A stretch of DNA of 64,000 nt from contig JAKOGI010002418.1 of NCBI GenBank assembly GCA_029747015.1, forward strand, positions 46,001 to 110,000, in the 5' to 3' direction. The position numbers were made by a program, and so were the translations under genes. This document shows, piece after piece, positions 1-10,160 of this stretch (positions within the stretch are counted from its first letter, which is position 1; each line of letters opens with the position of its first letter). The stretch is from Carnegiea gigantea. Its lineage: Eukaryota; Streptophyta; Magnoliopsida; Caryophyllales; Cactaceae. The notes beneath the pieces are model-generated. The model was not told the origin of the DNA, did no database searches, and worked only from the letters and a program-made list of their open reading frames with translations.

Positions 1-948
1 CCATCTTCCATCTTCTTTCTTTTTAGAGAGTAGAGAGCATTTTGTAAGACAAAATCATTTGGGTTGAAAGCTTTAGAAGAAAATAACCTTGAAATTAGCT
101 AATTTTCTCTTCTCTCCGCATCTCATTTGTTAGTAACAGTTGAGATTTTACACTTAATTTTATCATTTTGTATAATTGAGTACCAAAGCTTGGGCATAAT
201 AAGCGAAATATACCAATTTAATAGTGTTTTTGCTAACTATGACCGGCTAGAATACTCTTCTATGATTAGGATGGATCCTTGGTAATAATACTGTTTTGCC
301 AATTTCTTTTGGAGTTATTTTTGTCTCTTTAAATTACATAATTTTGAGTTTATACTTAATCTTAACTTATTTATGCATCTTAATACTATTATTTAATAAC
401 GTTGATTAAAATAGTTAAATTTGCCATCTCAAATGAATATTAGACCTTGTAGGCTAATATGATGAGTATGTAATTTGACTTAAAATTATAATTATTAAAA
501 TTGAATAATTTATACTAGAAATTAGATAAGTTATATTTCAAAAGAATGTTTCATGCTAAACTATAGATTAAGAATCTCATTTGATAATTATAATCATGTT
601 TTTAATTTATGACCTAATACTTATAGCCTAGACTGAACAAGAGACAAATTGGACCCCATTTGAATTAGTAATTCAATATTTACATCAATGGTGAAATCCA
701 AGGTCCTAGATCATTCTCTAATTTGATTTCTCTCCAGTTTCTTGACTCATATATTCTTTTTTTTAGTTCCTTTAATTCATATTGATAATCGAACTACTCA
801 ATTAAACTATTCTTTATAATCAAAAAAGCTAAATTGAAAATCGCTATTATTTCTCATGGGATTGACACTCTACACTCGCTAGTCTATAATTAAACTTGTG
901 CACTTGCAAGTGAAAAGGGTTTTAAAACTGAACATAAAATCCACATCA
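1..948 (+). repeat. Athila element A, 5' LTR (3' part only)
   Basis: This is the right-hand part of a roughly 1.7-kb LTR that begins before the window. It aligns from its first base with about 8,716 onward in the LTR at 7,946-9,650 and with about 39,185 onward in the LTR ending at 40,126. It ends in CATCA at 948 and is followed at once by a tRNA-Asp-like primer binding site. By eye it is closer to the C 5' LTR than to the LTR at 7,946. It contains the transcribed part of the LTR but not the TATA box, which lies left of the window. Confidence 0.9.
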
Positions 949-954
949 AGTTTT

Positions 955-972
955 TGGCGCTACTGACAGGGA
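955..972 (+). other. Primer binding site, element A (tRNA-Asp)
   Basis: TGGCGCTACTGACAGGGA lies 6 bases after the LTR end. It is a decayed form of TGGCGCCGTTGCCGGGGA, the complement of the tRNA-Asp 3' end used by Athila elements. Four mismatches are visible. Confidence 0.8.
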
Positions 973-1495
973 GAAAATAGTGATTTTTGGATTTTTTCTT
1001 CCTTTTATTCTTTTTATTTATTTGTTTTCCTTTATTTCTTGCTAATCTTATAATTTTATTTATTTTCTTTATTCTCAGCCCCCCTCCCTTCTATTTTCAT
1101 TATTTTGCTTTCTTTTTCTCCCCAATCCCTCATAATCTAACCATTTTATTTTTGTTCTTCTCATTCCATTCTAATCTAACTATTTTCCCCTCTCTTCTAA
1201 TCTAACATAATCTAATCTAATCTAACTCTTTTATTTTTGTCATTTTGTTTATTTCATCTAATCCAACAATCTCTTTCGCTCTTATTTCCTTTATTCCCTT
1301 TTTATTTATTTTATTTTATTTTTATTTTGCTTTATTTTTTTTCATTTTTCCCGCTTTCCCTGGATCCTTCTCGCATTTGTTTTTTTTTTTTTTTCATTTT
1401 CCTTCTCATCTCTCTCTTCTCTTTTGTTCCTATTTTGTTTTGTGGTTATTGAGATGGTGATTTCATATTGTTCTCTTAGTTGTTTGTGGGTTTAT
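973..1495 (+). repeat. Athila A untranslated leader, pyrimidine-rich with TAATCTAAC repeats
   Basis: This is a strongly T/C-rich leader between PBS and gag. It contains many short degenerate copies of TAATCTAAC, densest at about 1,130-1,270. The same leader follows the PBS of elements B, C and D. Open frames here encode only F/L/I-rich peptides caused by composition, so no gene is called. Confidence 0.75.
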
Positions 1496-3343
1496 GCATG
1501 GTAGACATTCTTTATCCTTAGATCTCATAGAATACAATCTTGAAATTGCTTCATCAGATAAGAGCTAAGAAATGTGAACATAAGAAAACAATAGCTAAAG
1601 AAGAAACCCCGCCACCTAAGAAACTTAAAAAGTATTTTACCCCCCACCTATGAGTCACCCACAAGCTATTTGAGATTAAATATTCTCTTATCCAAATGGT
1701 CTCATCATTTTACGAGCTAAGAAACTTGAATATAAGAAAAAGATAGTTAAAGAACTAACCCCACCACCTAAGCAACTAAAAGAGTATTGTACACCCCCAC
1801 TTATGACTCACCCACAAGAATATATGTGCCTACTGTTATGGGGCCATTTGAGATTAAATATTCTCTTATCCAAGTGGTCCCGTCATTTTATGGGCTAGAG
1901 TTTGAAAATCTTTCCAAGCAAGTTAATGCATTTTTAGATATTTGTTCCACTGTATTTTTGAATAATATCTCTAGTGATGCTCTTCGCTTGCAGCTTTTCC
2001 CTTTTTCTTTGAAAGATAAAGCTAAAGCTTAGTTAGATACTAAGACGAACATCACCACTTGGGATCAAATGGGAAAGGAATTCTTGAAAATGCTTTTCTT
2101 TGATTGCAAAATGACTGCCTTAAGACGTACTATAACCACTTTCTCACTTTATAAAAATGAGTGATTTCATTGAAGTTGGAAAAGGTTCAAAGAATTATTG
2201 TAAAGTTGTCCTCACCATGAGGTCCCTAAGTGGTAACTTGTCCAAAGTTTTTACTCTGTCTTAGATGAGCACAATAGGCAAATGGTCGATGTATCATGTG
2301 GTGGTAGATCCTTGCATAAAACTCCCCAAGAAGCTTGGGAATTATTTGAACAATTGAGTGAAAATTCACACTTATGTGCTACTTCTTTGCATTTCGATTT
2401 GCCTAGGCAATTAGGAAGTAAACGGGGGATTCATGAGGCTTCACATTCAATTGATATTTTTGGTGAAGTAATGCAAATTTGATCAATTGTTGTGCATGAA
2501 CAAAGTGTCTAATGCCCCTTCTATGCAAGATGTGTATTCGATTTGTGCTATTCCCATGCATGCTTTTGTTGACCGTCCTTGTATTGGTAATCTGATTGTG
2601 TGATTGAACAAGTGAATACTACCTAAGGATTTCCTTTATCCAACAATTCTTATTCCAATAGCTATAATTATGATTAGAGGAATCATCCTAATTTTTAGTG
2701 GGAGTCTGAAAATATTGAGAATCCTCAAGCCTAGTTTAGTAGACCTACCCATCTTGGTTTTCAAAACTAGAGATACGCTCCACCTTCCCATCAAGCTCTA
2801 TCTGCAAGATCTGATATAGATAAGGTAATTTCTGCCCTTGGCACCTTGACTTATGTTGTGCGAAATGTTGATTCTAAGCTCCAAGGAATTAAGTCTAAAA
2901 TACATATTGTTAACTCTTACTCACAATCTATAGCTATGTTAGAAACTCAACTTTGGAAACTAGCCAAAGCTGCAGGTAAAATATAAGAAGGAAAACTTCT
3001 AAGTCATCCAAGAACCCTAAAGGCCAACAATTTGAACAATTGAAAGCTGTAATGGTTCTTTGCAGTGGTAAAGAAGTAGATAACAAGGTTAGTGCAGAGG
3101 AATATGATAAAGAGAAAGGACTTAAGACCATGGAAAGTGACATTGAGAATGAAAAAGAGAATGACCTAGGCCTTTTTCCTGTTGTATTTGAGCCGATTGT
3201 GACATATAAACCAAGGGCTTTTTACCCTCAAGCTTTAGATACGCCATTCCCTTCTAAGACAAATAAGTAAAGAGATGACATCCTAGAGACCTTCGAGCAA
3301 GTTAAGGTCAGTCTTCCCCTGTTGGAAGCGATTAGATAGATCC
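1496..3343 (+). pseudogene. Athila A gag pseudogene
   Basis: These are remains of the Ty3/gypsy capsid-nucleocapsid polyprotein. Recognisable pieces in order are a basic N-terminus with a PPPKQLK-type segment, the capsid core (about 1,787-2,040, with SLIQVVPSFYGLEFENL and LFPFSLKDKAKA), a stretch with ELFEQLSENSHLC (about 2,282-2,482) and the acidic C-terminal part with LCSGKEVDNKV (about 3,040-3,270). Stops and frameshifts separate them, for example a stop right after KAKA where a tryptophan codon is expected. The N-terminal coding part is duplicated (1,562-1,890). No CCHC zinc knuckle is visible. The ATG at 1,496 is the first in-frame candidate by comparison with the other copies; the true start is uncertain. 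Confidence 0.85.
1562..1890 (+). repeat. Direct duplication inside gag of element A
   Basis: The segment beginning GAGCTAAGAAA occurs at 1,562 and again at 1,714 (period 152). Both copies run to a TCATTTTAYG block. The first copy lacks about 20 bases present in the second. Element C has the same duplication with period 177 (40,736 and 40,913). B and D have a single copy, so this is a subfamily mark shared by A and C. Confidence 0.8.
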
Positions 3344-4290
3344 TAGCTTATGCAAAGTTCCTTTAAAGACATGTACACTTTTAAAAGGAAATCTAAAGAT
3401 GACAATTCTAAAAAAGTTCTTCTAAGTGAACAAGTGAGCTTGATTTTGAAATGTAACACTCCACCTAAGTTCAAAAATCCTGGTGTCCCTACCATCTCAT
3501 GTTATATCAGCAATCACAAAATCAAAAGTGCACTTTTGGACTTGGGTTCCAGTGTTGATTTGATACCATATTCTTTTTACTTAGAGCTGGGATTGGCATT
3601 CTAATTATACCCTTCAGCTTGCTAATAGGTCAATTAGGACTCCCGGGGGCTGAATAGATGATCTCTTGGTTTAAATTGATAAAGGATTCTTTCCTGCTGA
3701 TTTTATTGTATTAGACATGGACCTTAATCAAGCTTCTAAACATATCCCTCTTATTTTAAGACATCCCTTCCCAGCCAAAGCTAATGCCACTATTAACTAT
3801 AGGTTGGGAGTGATGGGTGTCTCGGTTATGAACATAAGAGTTAGGCTTAGCATTTTTATTGCTTCCTCTCAACCTGTGTTTAAAGATTAATCTGAATATT
3901 TATTTACTGATGTGATTGATGAAATGATTGAAGAAGCTTTGCCTGCTATTCTGAGCAGTGATCCTTTGGGAACTTGCCTTTGCTATAGGGATGTGAGATT
4001 GTTTGACTTAGGAAGTACAATAGATGAGATGGATTCTAATCTAGATTGTACTCCACATCTTGAGTCTTCCTCTAGGGTGTCTACTCATGAACCTCTTCCA
4101 TCTTTGGCAAGTTCTCCTATGCCACCTTGATTGTGTGCTTGGCTAAACTTGAGTTGAAATCTCTCCCTAATTCACACAAGTATGTGTTTCTATGCCTTAA
4201 AGAGACTCTACCTGCTATTATATCTTCTTTTTTATCTTGTGATGAAGAGAAAGCGTTGATTCATATTTTGTCTAATCATAAGGGTGTTAA
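3344..4290 (+). pseudogene. Athila A protease and acidic linker, pseudogene
   Basis: This is the aspartic protease of the pol polyprotein. The frame at 3,350-3,604 contains KVLLSEQVSLILKCNTPPKF and the active-site segment LLDLGSSVDLIPYS, in which D-L-G-S replaces the common D-x-G-A/S of retroviral-type proteases. A frameshift leads to the second half (about 3,660-3,890, with DKGFFPADFIVLDMD and a PLILRHPF segment). The acidic linker (3,912-4,130, IDEMIEEALPAILSSDPLGT) leads to the reverse transcriptase. It is inactive because of stops at about 3,602 and 3,888. Confidence 0.85.
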
Positions 4291-5230
4291 AAGGTGATCA
4301 ATTGCTGATTAAATGGATTAACCCCACAATTTGTATGCATAGAATTCATTTAGAGGACGATGCCAAACCTGTTAAGCAAATGCAACATACACTGAAACTT
4401 CACATGAAAGAAGTTGTCCAGAAAGAGGTACTGAAGCTTTTAGATGCAGGCTTTATCTATCCTATTTTTGATAGTTAGTGGGTCAGTCCAGTTCAAGTCG
4501 TCCCTAAGAAATGTGGCATAATTATGGTTAAGAGCAATGAAGGTGAACTAATTCCTACTAGACAGACCATAGGGTGGAGGGTGTGCATTGATTATAGAAA
4601 GTTGAATTCTATCACTAGAAAGGACAATTTTCCTTTCCCATTCATTGATCAAATTTTAAAAAAATTAGCTGGATAAATTTTTTATTGCTTTTTAGATTGT
4701 GTTCTAGTTATAACCAAATACTTGTTTGTCCTGAGGATCAAGAGAAAACCACCTTCACATGCCCATCGAGTACTTTTGCTTATTGGAGGATGCTTTTTAG
4801 GTTGTGTAATGCACCTTCCACAGTCCAAAGATGTATGATGCATATTTTCTGATTATACTGATAATTTCATGGAGATGTTTGTGGATGATTTCTTTATTTT
4901 TGGTTCTTCATTTGATATGCGTCGTCTTACTATTCTATCCATTGTATTGAAAAGATGTGAACAAGTGAATCTAGTCTTGAATTAGGAAAAGAGTCATTTT
5001 ATGGTCAAGAAGGGATTGTGTTAGGACATAAAGTGTATAAAAAGAGAATTGTGGTTGATAAGGCCAAGGTTGATCTAATTTCTAATCTGCATGTGCCTTC
5101 TTCTATGAAGAAAGATAGATCATTCCTTGGTCATGTTAGTTTCTATAGGAGATTTATTAATGATTTTAGTAAAGTGACTTGCTAATCTCCTTACCCAAGA
5201 TGCTTCTTTTGTGATTAATGAGTCTTGTAT
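4291..5230 (+). pseudogene. Athila A reverse transcriptase pseudogene
   Basis: This is the RT domain of an Athila pol. Visible blocks are CMHRIHLEDDAKPV, KEVLKLLDAGFIYPI, GWRVCIDYRKLNSIT and the catalytic segment FVDDF (4,878-4,892), which corresponds to the YxDD box. The thumb/connection block with FLGHVSFYRRFINDFSK follows. Stops (about 4,475 and 4,675) and several small indels break the frame. Gene order PR-RT-RNase H-INT is kept, as in Ty3/gypsy elements. Confidence 0.87.
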
Positions 5231-5570
5231 GAAAGCTTTTAAAAAGCTTCGGTCTTTATTCGTGTTAGCTCCTTTTGTGCAGCCCCCTGATTTTTCTCTA
5301 TCATTTTAGATTATGTGTGATGCATCTGATTTTGTTATTACGGTTGTTTTAGGTCAAAGGTTGAAGAGAATGCCTCACATCACTTACTATGCTCGAAGAA
5401 CTCTATTTTACGCTCAAAAGAATTATTCAACTACTAAAAAAGAGTTTCTAGCTGTAGTATTTGCATTTGATAAATTTCGTCCATATCTTTTGTGTTTGAA
5501 AGGGATTGTGTTTACCGGTCATGCTGCATTAAAACATTGTTGGCTAAGAATGACACTAAACTAAGACTGA
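5231..5570 (+). pseudogene. Athila A RNase H pseudogene
   Basis: The 83-residue frame at 5,313-5,564 carries MCDASDFVITVVLGQR, where D-A-S is the usual first RNase H carboxylate region. YYARRTLFYAQKNYSTTKKE and FDKFRPYLL follow. The C-terminal end is lost. Relative to element D about 125 bp are missing between the CAAGAGTTT and TGTGTCAT blocks at about 5,590-5,605, and the same deletion is found in element C. Confidence 0.85.
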
Positions 5571-6892
5571 TAGATGGATTTCGTTGCTCCAAGAGTTTGC
5601 TGTGTCATTTGCTTCTCTCCCTTGGTTTGCTCACATTATAAACTACCTTGTAACTATGAAGATTCTTCCTTATTGGTCCAAACAAGAAAAAGATAAGTTT
5701 TTCTCACAAATAAGACATTACTATTGGGAAGACCCCTATGTTTTCAAGCATTGTGTTGATCAAGTGATACGTAGATGTGTCTTCGAGAGTGAAATTATTA
5801 TAGTATTTTAGCCTTTTGTCACTCTTATACTTGTGGTGGTCACTTTGGCGGTTGAAGGGAAGCTGCTAAAGTCCTACAAAGTGGGTTCTTTTGGCCCACT
5901 CTATTTAAAGATGCTCACCTATCTATCTTGCTTGTGAGTGTTGTCAACGTCTGAGTGGTGTGTCCTGTCATAATATGATTCCCCTTTCCCCTATTCTAAT
6001 TGTTGAGATATTTGATGTGTGGGTATTGATTTTATGGGTCCTTTCCCCCATCCTTTGGCTTTGTTTACATATCGACTGCTATTGATTATGTGTCAGAGTG
6101 GGTGGAAGCTCCGGCTACTAGGACCGATGACCACAAGGTTGTGGTCCAGTTTGTGCAAGAGTGCCTTTTTTGCCAATATGGTACCCCTAGAGCTCTTATT
6201 AGCGATGGAGGTAGTCACTTTTATCATCGATCTTTTGAGGCTTTACTTAGAAAGTATTTTGTAACACATAAAATAATTACCCCCTATCACCCTCAGACTA
6301 ATGATCAAATTTAGGTATCTAATCGAGGGATCAAGTCTATACTTGAAAAAATGGTTCGCGCTGATGGGAAAGATTGTTCTTTGAGATTGCATAATGCTCT
6401 TTGGGTCTATTGTACTGCTTTTAAGACTCCCATTGGGATGCCTCCTTACTTCTAGTTGAATTAGAACACTATGCTTTTTTGACTATTAAAGCTTTCAATT
6501 TCGATATGAAACAAGCGGGTTCTAATTATAGGCTTCAATCGAATAAATTAGATGAATTACATAATGAAGCCTATGACAATGCTGAGATTTATAAAGCCAA
6601 AACCAAAGTTTTTTATGATAAAATGATTTCTCAGAAATCTTTTGAACCTAATCAAAAGGTTTGGCTTTTTCACTCTAAGCTTAAGTTGTTTCCTGGCAAG
6701 TTGAGATCTAGATGGGATAGTCCTTTCATTATCTAACAAGTGTTTCCCTCTAGGGTGGTCTAAATTTTGGATTCCCAAGATGGTTAGGTTCTTATGGTTA
6801 ATGGCTAACGTTTGAAACTTATTATGACTCATGATATTGAGTTTGGTTTGATTGATTCCGTCGATTTAGTAGACCCTGTCTACTATGATTAG
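5571..6892 (+). pseudogene. Athila A integrase pseudogene
   Basis: The integrase has the decayed N-terminal zinc-binding region (about 5,690-5,990, with HSYTCGGHFGG-like remains) and the DDE core starting GIDFMGPFPHP at 6,022. The core continues in a shifted frame with SEWVEAPATRTDDHKVVVQF, TPRALISDGGSHF and TPYHPQTNDQI (6,090-6,314). A C-terminal tail follows (6,479-6,736: [39 protein letters not shown]). The polyprotein ends at a TAG at 6,890-6,892. About 25 bp present in element C are missing near 6,450. No chromodomain is visible, as expected for the Athila clade. Confidence 0.87.
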
Positions 6893-7932
6893 AGGGTGGG
6901 ACCTTGTATGGCTGAAGATATAAAACTTAGCGCTTGTTGGGACACGACCCAATCTTTTTAGGTGAGTTTAAGTTTTTGTATTCTTTTTCTTTTTGGTATG
7001 CTTGTGTTATTTGGTGTGATTCCTCACTTGGTTTTTGGCTTTTGTGGTTGGTACTAAGGTACTTTGGGGGTTTGGTTATATGGCTTATATGGAAATGCCT
7101 TCCTCATGCTATCAAGTTGTGTTACTCTTTTCTCAATTTCTCTCTTTCTTATTGTTTTCTACGTTGAGGAAAATGTAAGGTTTAGGCATTAGGGGAAGGC
7201 AAAATCAAACTTTTGAGGAAAATTTGAACTTAAAAATCTATGGGTGAATTTGATTGTGGAAAGAACTTGAGTGTTCTGATTATGCATATTCTACTCTTAT
7301 TGTGTGGATTTGATTTATGTGACTCATGCCCATTAGAAATCATTTACAATGTCATTGTGAGTATTTAATAAGTATTGAGTTCCCGATTGACTTTTCAATG
7401 AATAAATAAAATAAATTGAATTAATTAAGTTCTAATTTCGGTACCAATGTTTAGGTACTATCTCTATCCATATCTTTAATTGTCTGAATATGTACTAAGT
7501 GCTTCTTTAAGTGTTATCTTTACTAATGTCTTTATCCACTCAAGGGAGCGCAAAGAATCAAGTAACTTTTAAAAAATTCAAACAATCAAAAAAAGAAAAG
7601 ATCAACAAAAAAGTTAATAAGTTGATTTGGCATTGGGGACTTAACTTTAAGATTTTTTGTGATTTTTGTTATATGGGGTGAAATTGTGTATTTACGGTTT
7701 GCTACATGGCTTCACTATGTGCTTAATTTGCTTGAATCTTGACTTATTAACTAAGTTGGAATTAGAAATATTTAATGATGAGTTATGGGTTGGTAATGAA
7801 TTGATTTATATGATTTGGAATAGACATTCATTGTTGGATTATTTGATTTTCTTCCCTAATCTTATTCTACTTAATGAGTTGAATGAATTTATGCATTATT
7901 GTTATTTTTTGTTCGAGGACTAATAAAGTTTT
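6893..7932 (+). other. Athila A 3' untranslated region
   Basis: This stretch of about 1 kb without coding signal lies between pol and the 3' LTR. It starts with a hairpin (TTGGG 6,937-6,941 with CCCAA 6,948-6,952) that recurs at the same place in C. It holds an internal purine-rich tract with AGGGGAAGGC near 7,190 and an A-rich block near 7,570-7,615. Short hydrophobic frames here (for example 6,934-7,167) are not conserved as open frames among the four elements, so I do not call an env-like gene. Confidence 0.6.
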
Positions 7933-7945
7933 AGTGTGGAGGAGT
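7933..7945 (+). other. Polypurine tract of element A
   Basis: AGTGTGGAGGAGT stands immediately before the TG that opens the LTR. The equivalent tract precedes the LTRs at 47,284 and 56,075 (GTGTGGGGGAG in D). It is the expected plus-strand primer for the 3' LTR. Confidence 0.75.
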
Positions 7946-9650
7946 TGATATTCATATTTTATATGTAATTTTCTCCATCATTTTACCTACTTTTAAGTCT
8001 TTGTAATATATTTTTATGAATAAATAATGCATATTTTACATGATTTTTAGGTGGAAATAAAATACATAAATTCACTTATGAATGTGATCAAGTGGATTCA
8101 ATTTTGTCCAATCTCCCAAGTGTGGACGCTCAGAAACCCAGCCTAGCAACTCTTCCTACTCTCACTCCTTCACAACTCTGCTGGGCTGACCCTAATAAGT
8201 TAATCTACAGCCTAGTACTCAAGTCAGCCTCCTCTTTATTCTTTCTCTCCTTTTCTTACATCTAGGCATGTTCTCCCAGGGTGGCCTAGCAAGCGCCTGA
8301 GTGAAGCCAGCCCACCATCTCTGGCACTCTCCTTCTTTTTCGAGCGTCTCTCTTCTTCAAGCATGTGGGCTTCTCTATTATGGTGCAGTAGCATGTTCAC
8401 CATCATCATCATCGCGCAGACTTACTGTCTTTATTTCCTGTGGCTGAGTTACATAGCTAGCAGCATGCCACTTCATTTTCTCTTTAGTTAGTGCTAAATG
8501 CCCACATGAGTGAAGGTCCTATTGAATGAGCAAATTACCCACCCATTCTCACGCCTAGTCAATAATGAAACTGTTGACAATTTAATCCCAGCCTTAATTC
8601 TCTCCTATTAATTCTGAGCAGTTATGGGTGAAGAAGCACTATAAAAGGGGGTCAAGGTTGGATAACCCAATCCATCCACTCATTCACCCATTCAAGCATC
8701 CAAGTATCCTTCAATCTTCCATCTTCTATTTTTCTAGAGAGTAGAGAGTATTTTGTAAGACAAAATCATTTGAATTGAGAAGTTTATAAGAAATAAGCTT
8801 GAAACTAGCTAATTTTCTTTTCTTTTCTCATCTCATTTATGCGTAACATTTGAGAGTTTACACTTAATTTTATCATCTTATGTAATTAAGTACCAAAGCT
8901 TGGGTATAGGAAGTGAAATATACCAACTTCAATAGTATTTTTGCTAACTATGATCGGCTGGAATACTCTTCCAGGATTAGGATAGATCCTTAAGAAGAAT
9001 ATTGTTTTGCTAATTTCTTTTAGGGTTATTTTTGTCTCTTTAAATTGCATAAGTTTGAGTTTACACTTGATCTTCACTTATTTATGCATCTTAATACTAG
9101 TGTTTAATCATGTTGATTGCAATAGTTTAGTTTGCTATCTCAAATGAATATTAGATCTTGTAGACTAATATGATGAGTTTGTAGTTGAAATTATAATTAT
9201 AATTGTTAAACCTGAATAATTTATACTAGAAATTAGATGAGTTATGCCTAAAAACAATGCTTCTTCCTAGATCACTAGATAAATAATCTCATTTGATAAT
9301 TATAATCATCTTTTTAATTCATAGCCTAATGCTTATAGCGTAGGTTGAATAAGAGGCAAATTGAACCCCCATTTGAATTAGTAATTCAATATTTATATCA
9401 ATGATGAAATCCAAAGTCGCAAATCATTCTCTTATTTGATTTTTGCCCACTTTCTTGACTTATATATTCTTTTTTTAATTCCTTTAATTCTTATTGATAA
9501 TCGATCTGTTCAATGAACTATTCTTTATCACTGGAAAAGCTAAATTGAACATCGCTATTGTTCTCAACACTCTATACTTGTTAGTCTACAATTAATATTG
9601 TGCACTTGTTAGTAAAAAAGGTTTTCAAACTGAACATAAAATCCATATCA
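7946..9650 (+). repeat. Athila LTR shared by elements A and B
   Basis: This complete LTR of 1,705 bp runs from TGATATTCATATTTTATATG to ATCCATATCA. It follows the polypurine tract of A and is followed directly by the PBS and leader of B, so it is both the 3' LTR of A and the 5' LTR of B. By eye it is closest to the LTR at 47,284-49,010, which has the same shared position in the C-D chain. Confidence 0.92.
8639..8647 (+). promoter_or_regulatory. LTR TATA box
   Basis: CTATAAAAG sits about 690 bp into the LTR, before the conserved CACTCATTCACCCATTCAAG stretch. The same box is present at 39,106, 47,992 and 56,769 in the other LTRs, which supports it as the core promoter. Confidence 0.65.
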
Positions 9651-9656
9651 AATTTT

Positions 9657-9674
9657 TTACGCCGTTGCCGGGGA
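9657..9674 (+). other. Primer binding site, element B (tRNA-Asp)
   Basis: TTACGCCGTTGCCGGGGA matches the tRNA-Asp-type site TGGCGCCGTTGCCGGGGA with two mismatches. It lies 6 bases after the LTR end and is better preserved than in A or C. Confidence 0.85.
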
Positions 9675-10160
9675 ACAAATAGTATTTTTGAATTTTCTCT
9701 TCCTTTTATTCTTTTTATTTATTTTTTTCCTTTATTCCCCACTAATCTAACAATTTTATTTGTTTTCTTTATTCTCAACCCCATCCCTTCTATTTTCATT
9801 ATTTCATTTTCTTTTGTTCTCCAATCCCTCCTAATATGACTATTTTAGTTTTGTTCTTCCCATTCCCTTCTAATCTAACAATTTTTCCCATCCCTTCTAA
9901 TCTAATCTAACCCTTTTATTTTTGTTATTTTGTTTATTTCATCTAATCTAACAATTCCTTTCCCTTTTATTTCCTTTATTCCCCTTTTATTTTATTTTAT
10001 TCTTTATTTTTCTTTATTTTTTTCATTTTTCCCCATTTCCTTAGATCTTTCTTTTTCTTTTTTTTTTTGGTCTTATCTCTCTCTTCTCTTTTGTTCTTAT
10101 TTTGTTTGGTGGTTGTCGTGGTGGTGATTTCATATTATTCTCTTAGTTGTTCGTGGGTAT
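9675..10160 (+). repeat. Athila B untranslated leader
   Basis: This is a pyrimidine-rich leader with TAATCTAAC-type repeats (about 9,740-9,960), homologous to those of A, C and D. Hydrophobic frames here are compositional. Confidence 0.75.

Noticed and set aside
987..1460. Hydrophobic open frames resembling membrane proteins in the Athila leaders (also 9,600-10,127, 40,424-40,678, 49,287-49,511)
   Set aside because: They come from T-rich leader DNA, overlap each other in different frames and are not conserved as proteins among the four elements.
6934..7167. Possible env-like gene after pol in element A
   Set aside because: The frame is not open in C or D, has no signal peptide plus anchor layout, and lies in a region that looks like 3' UTR in all copies.
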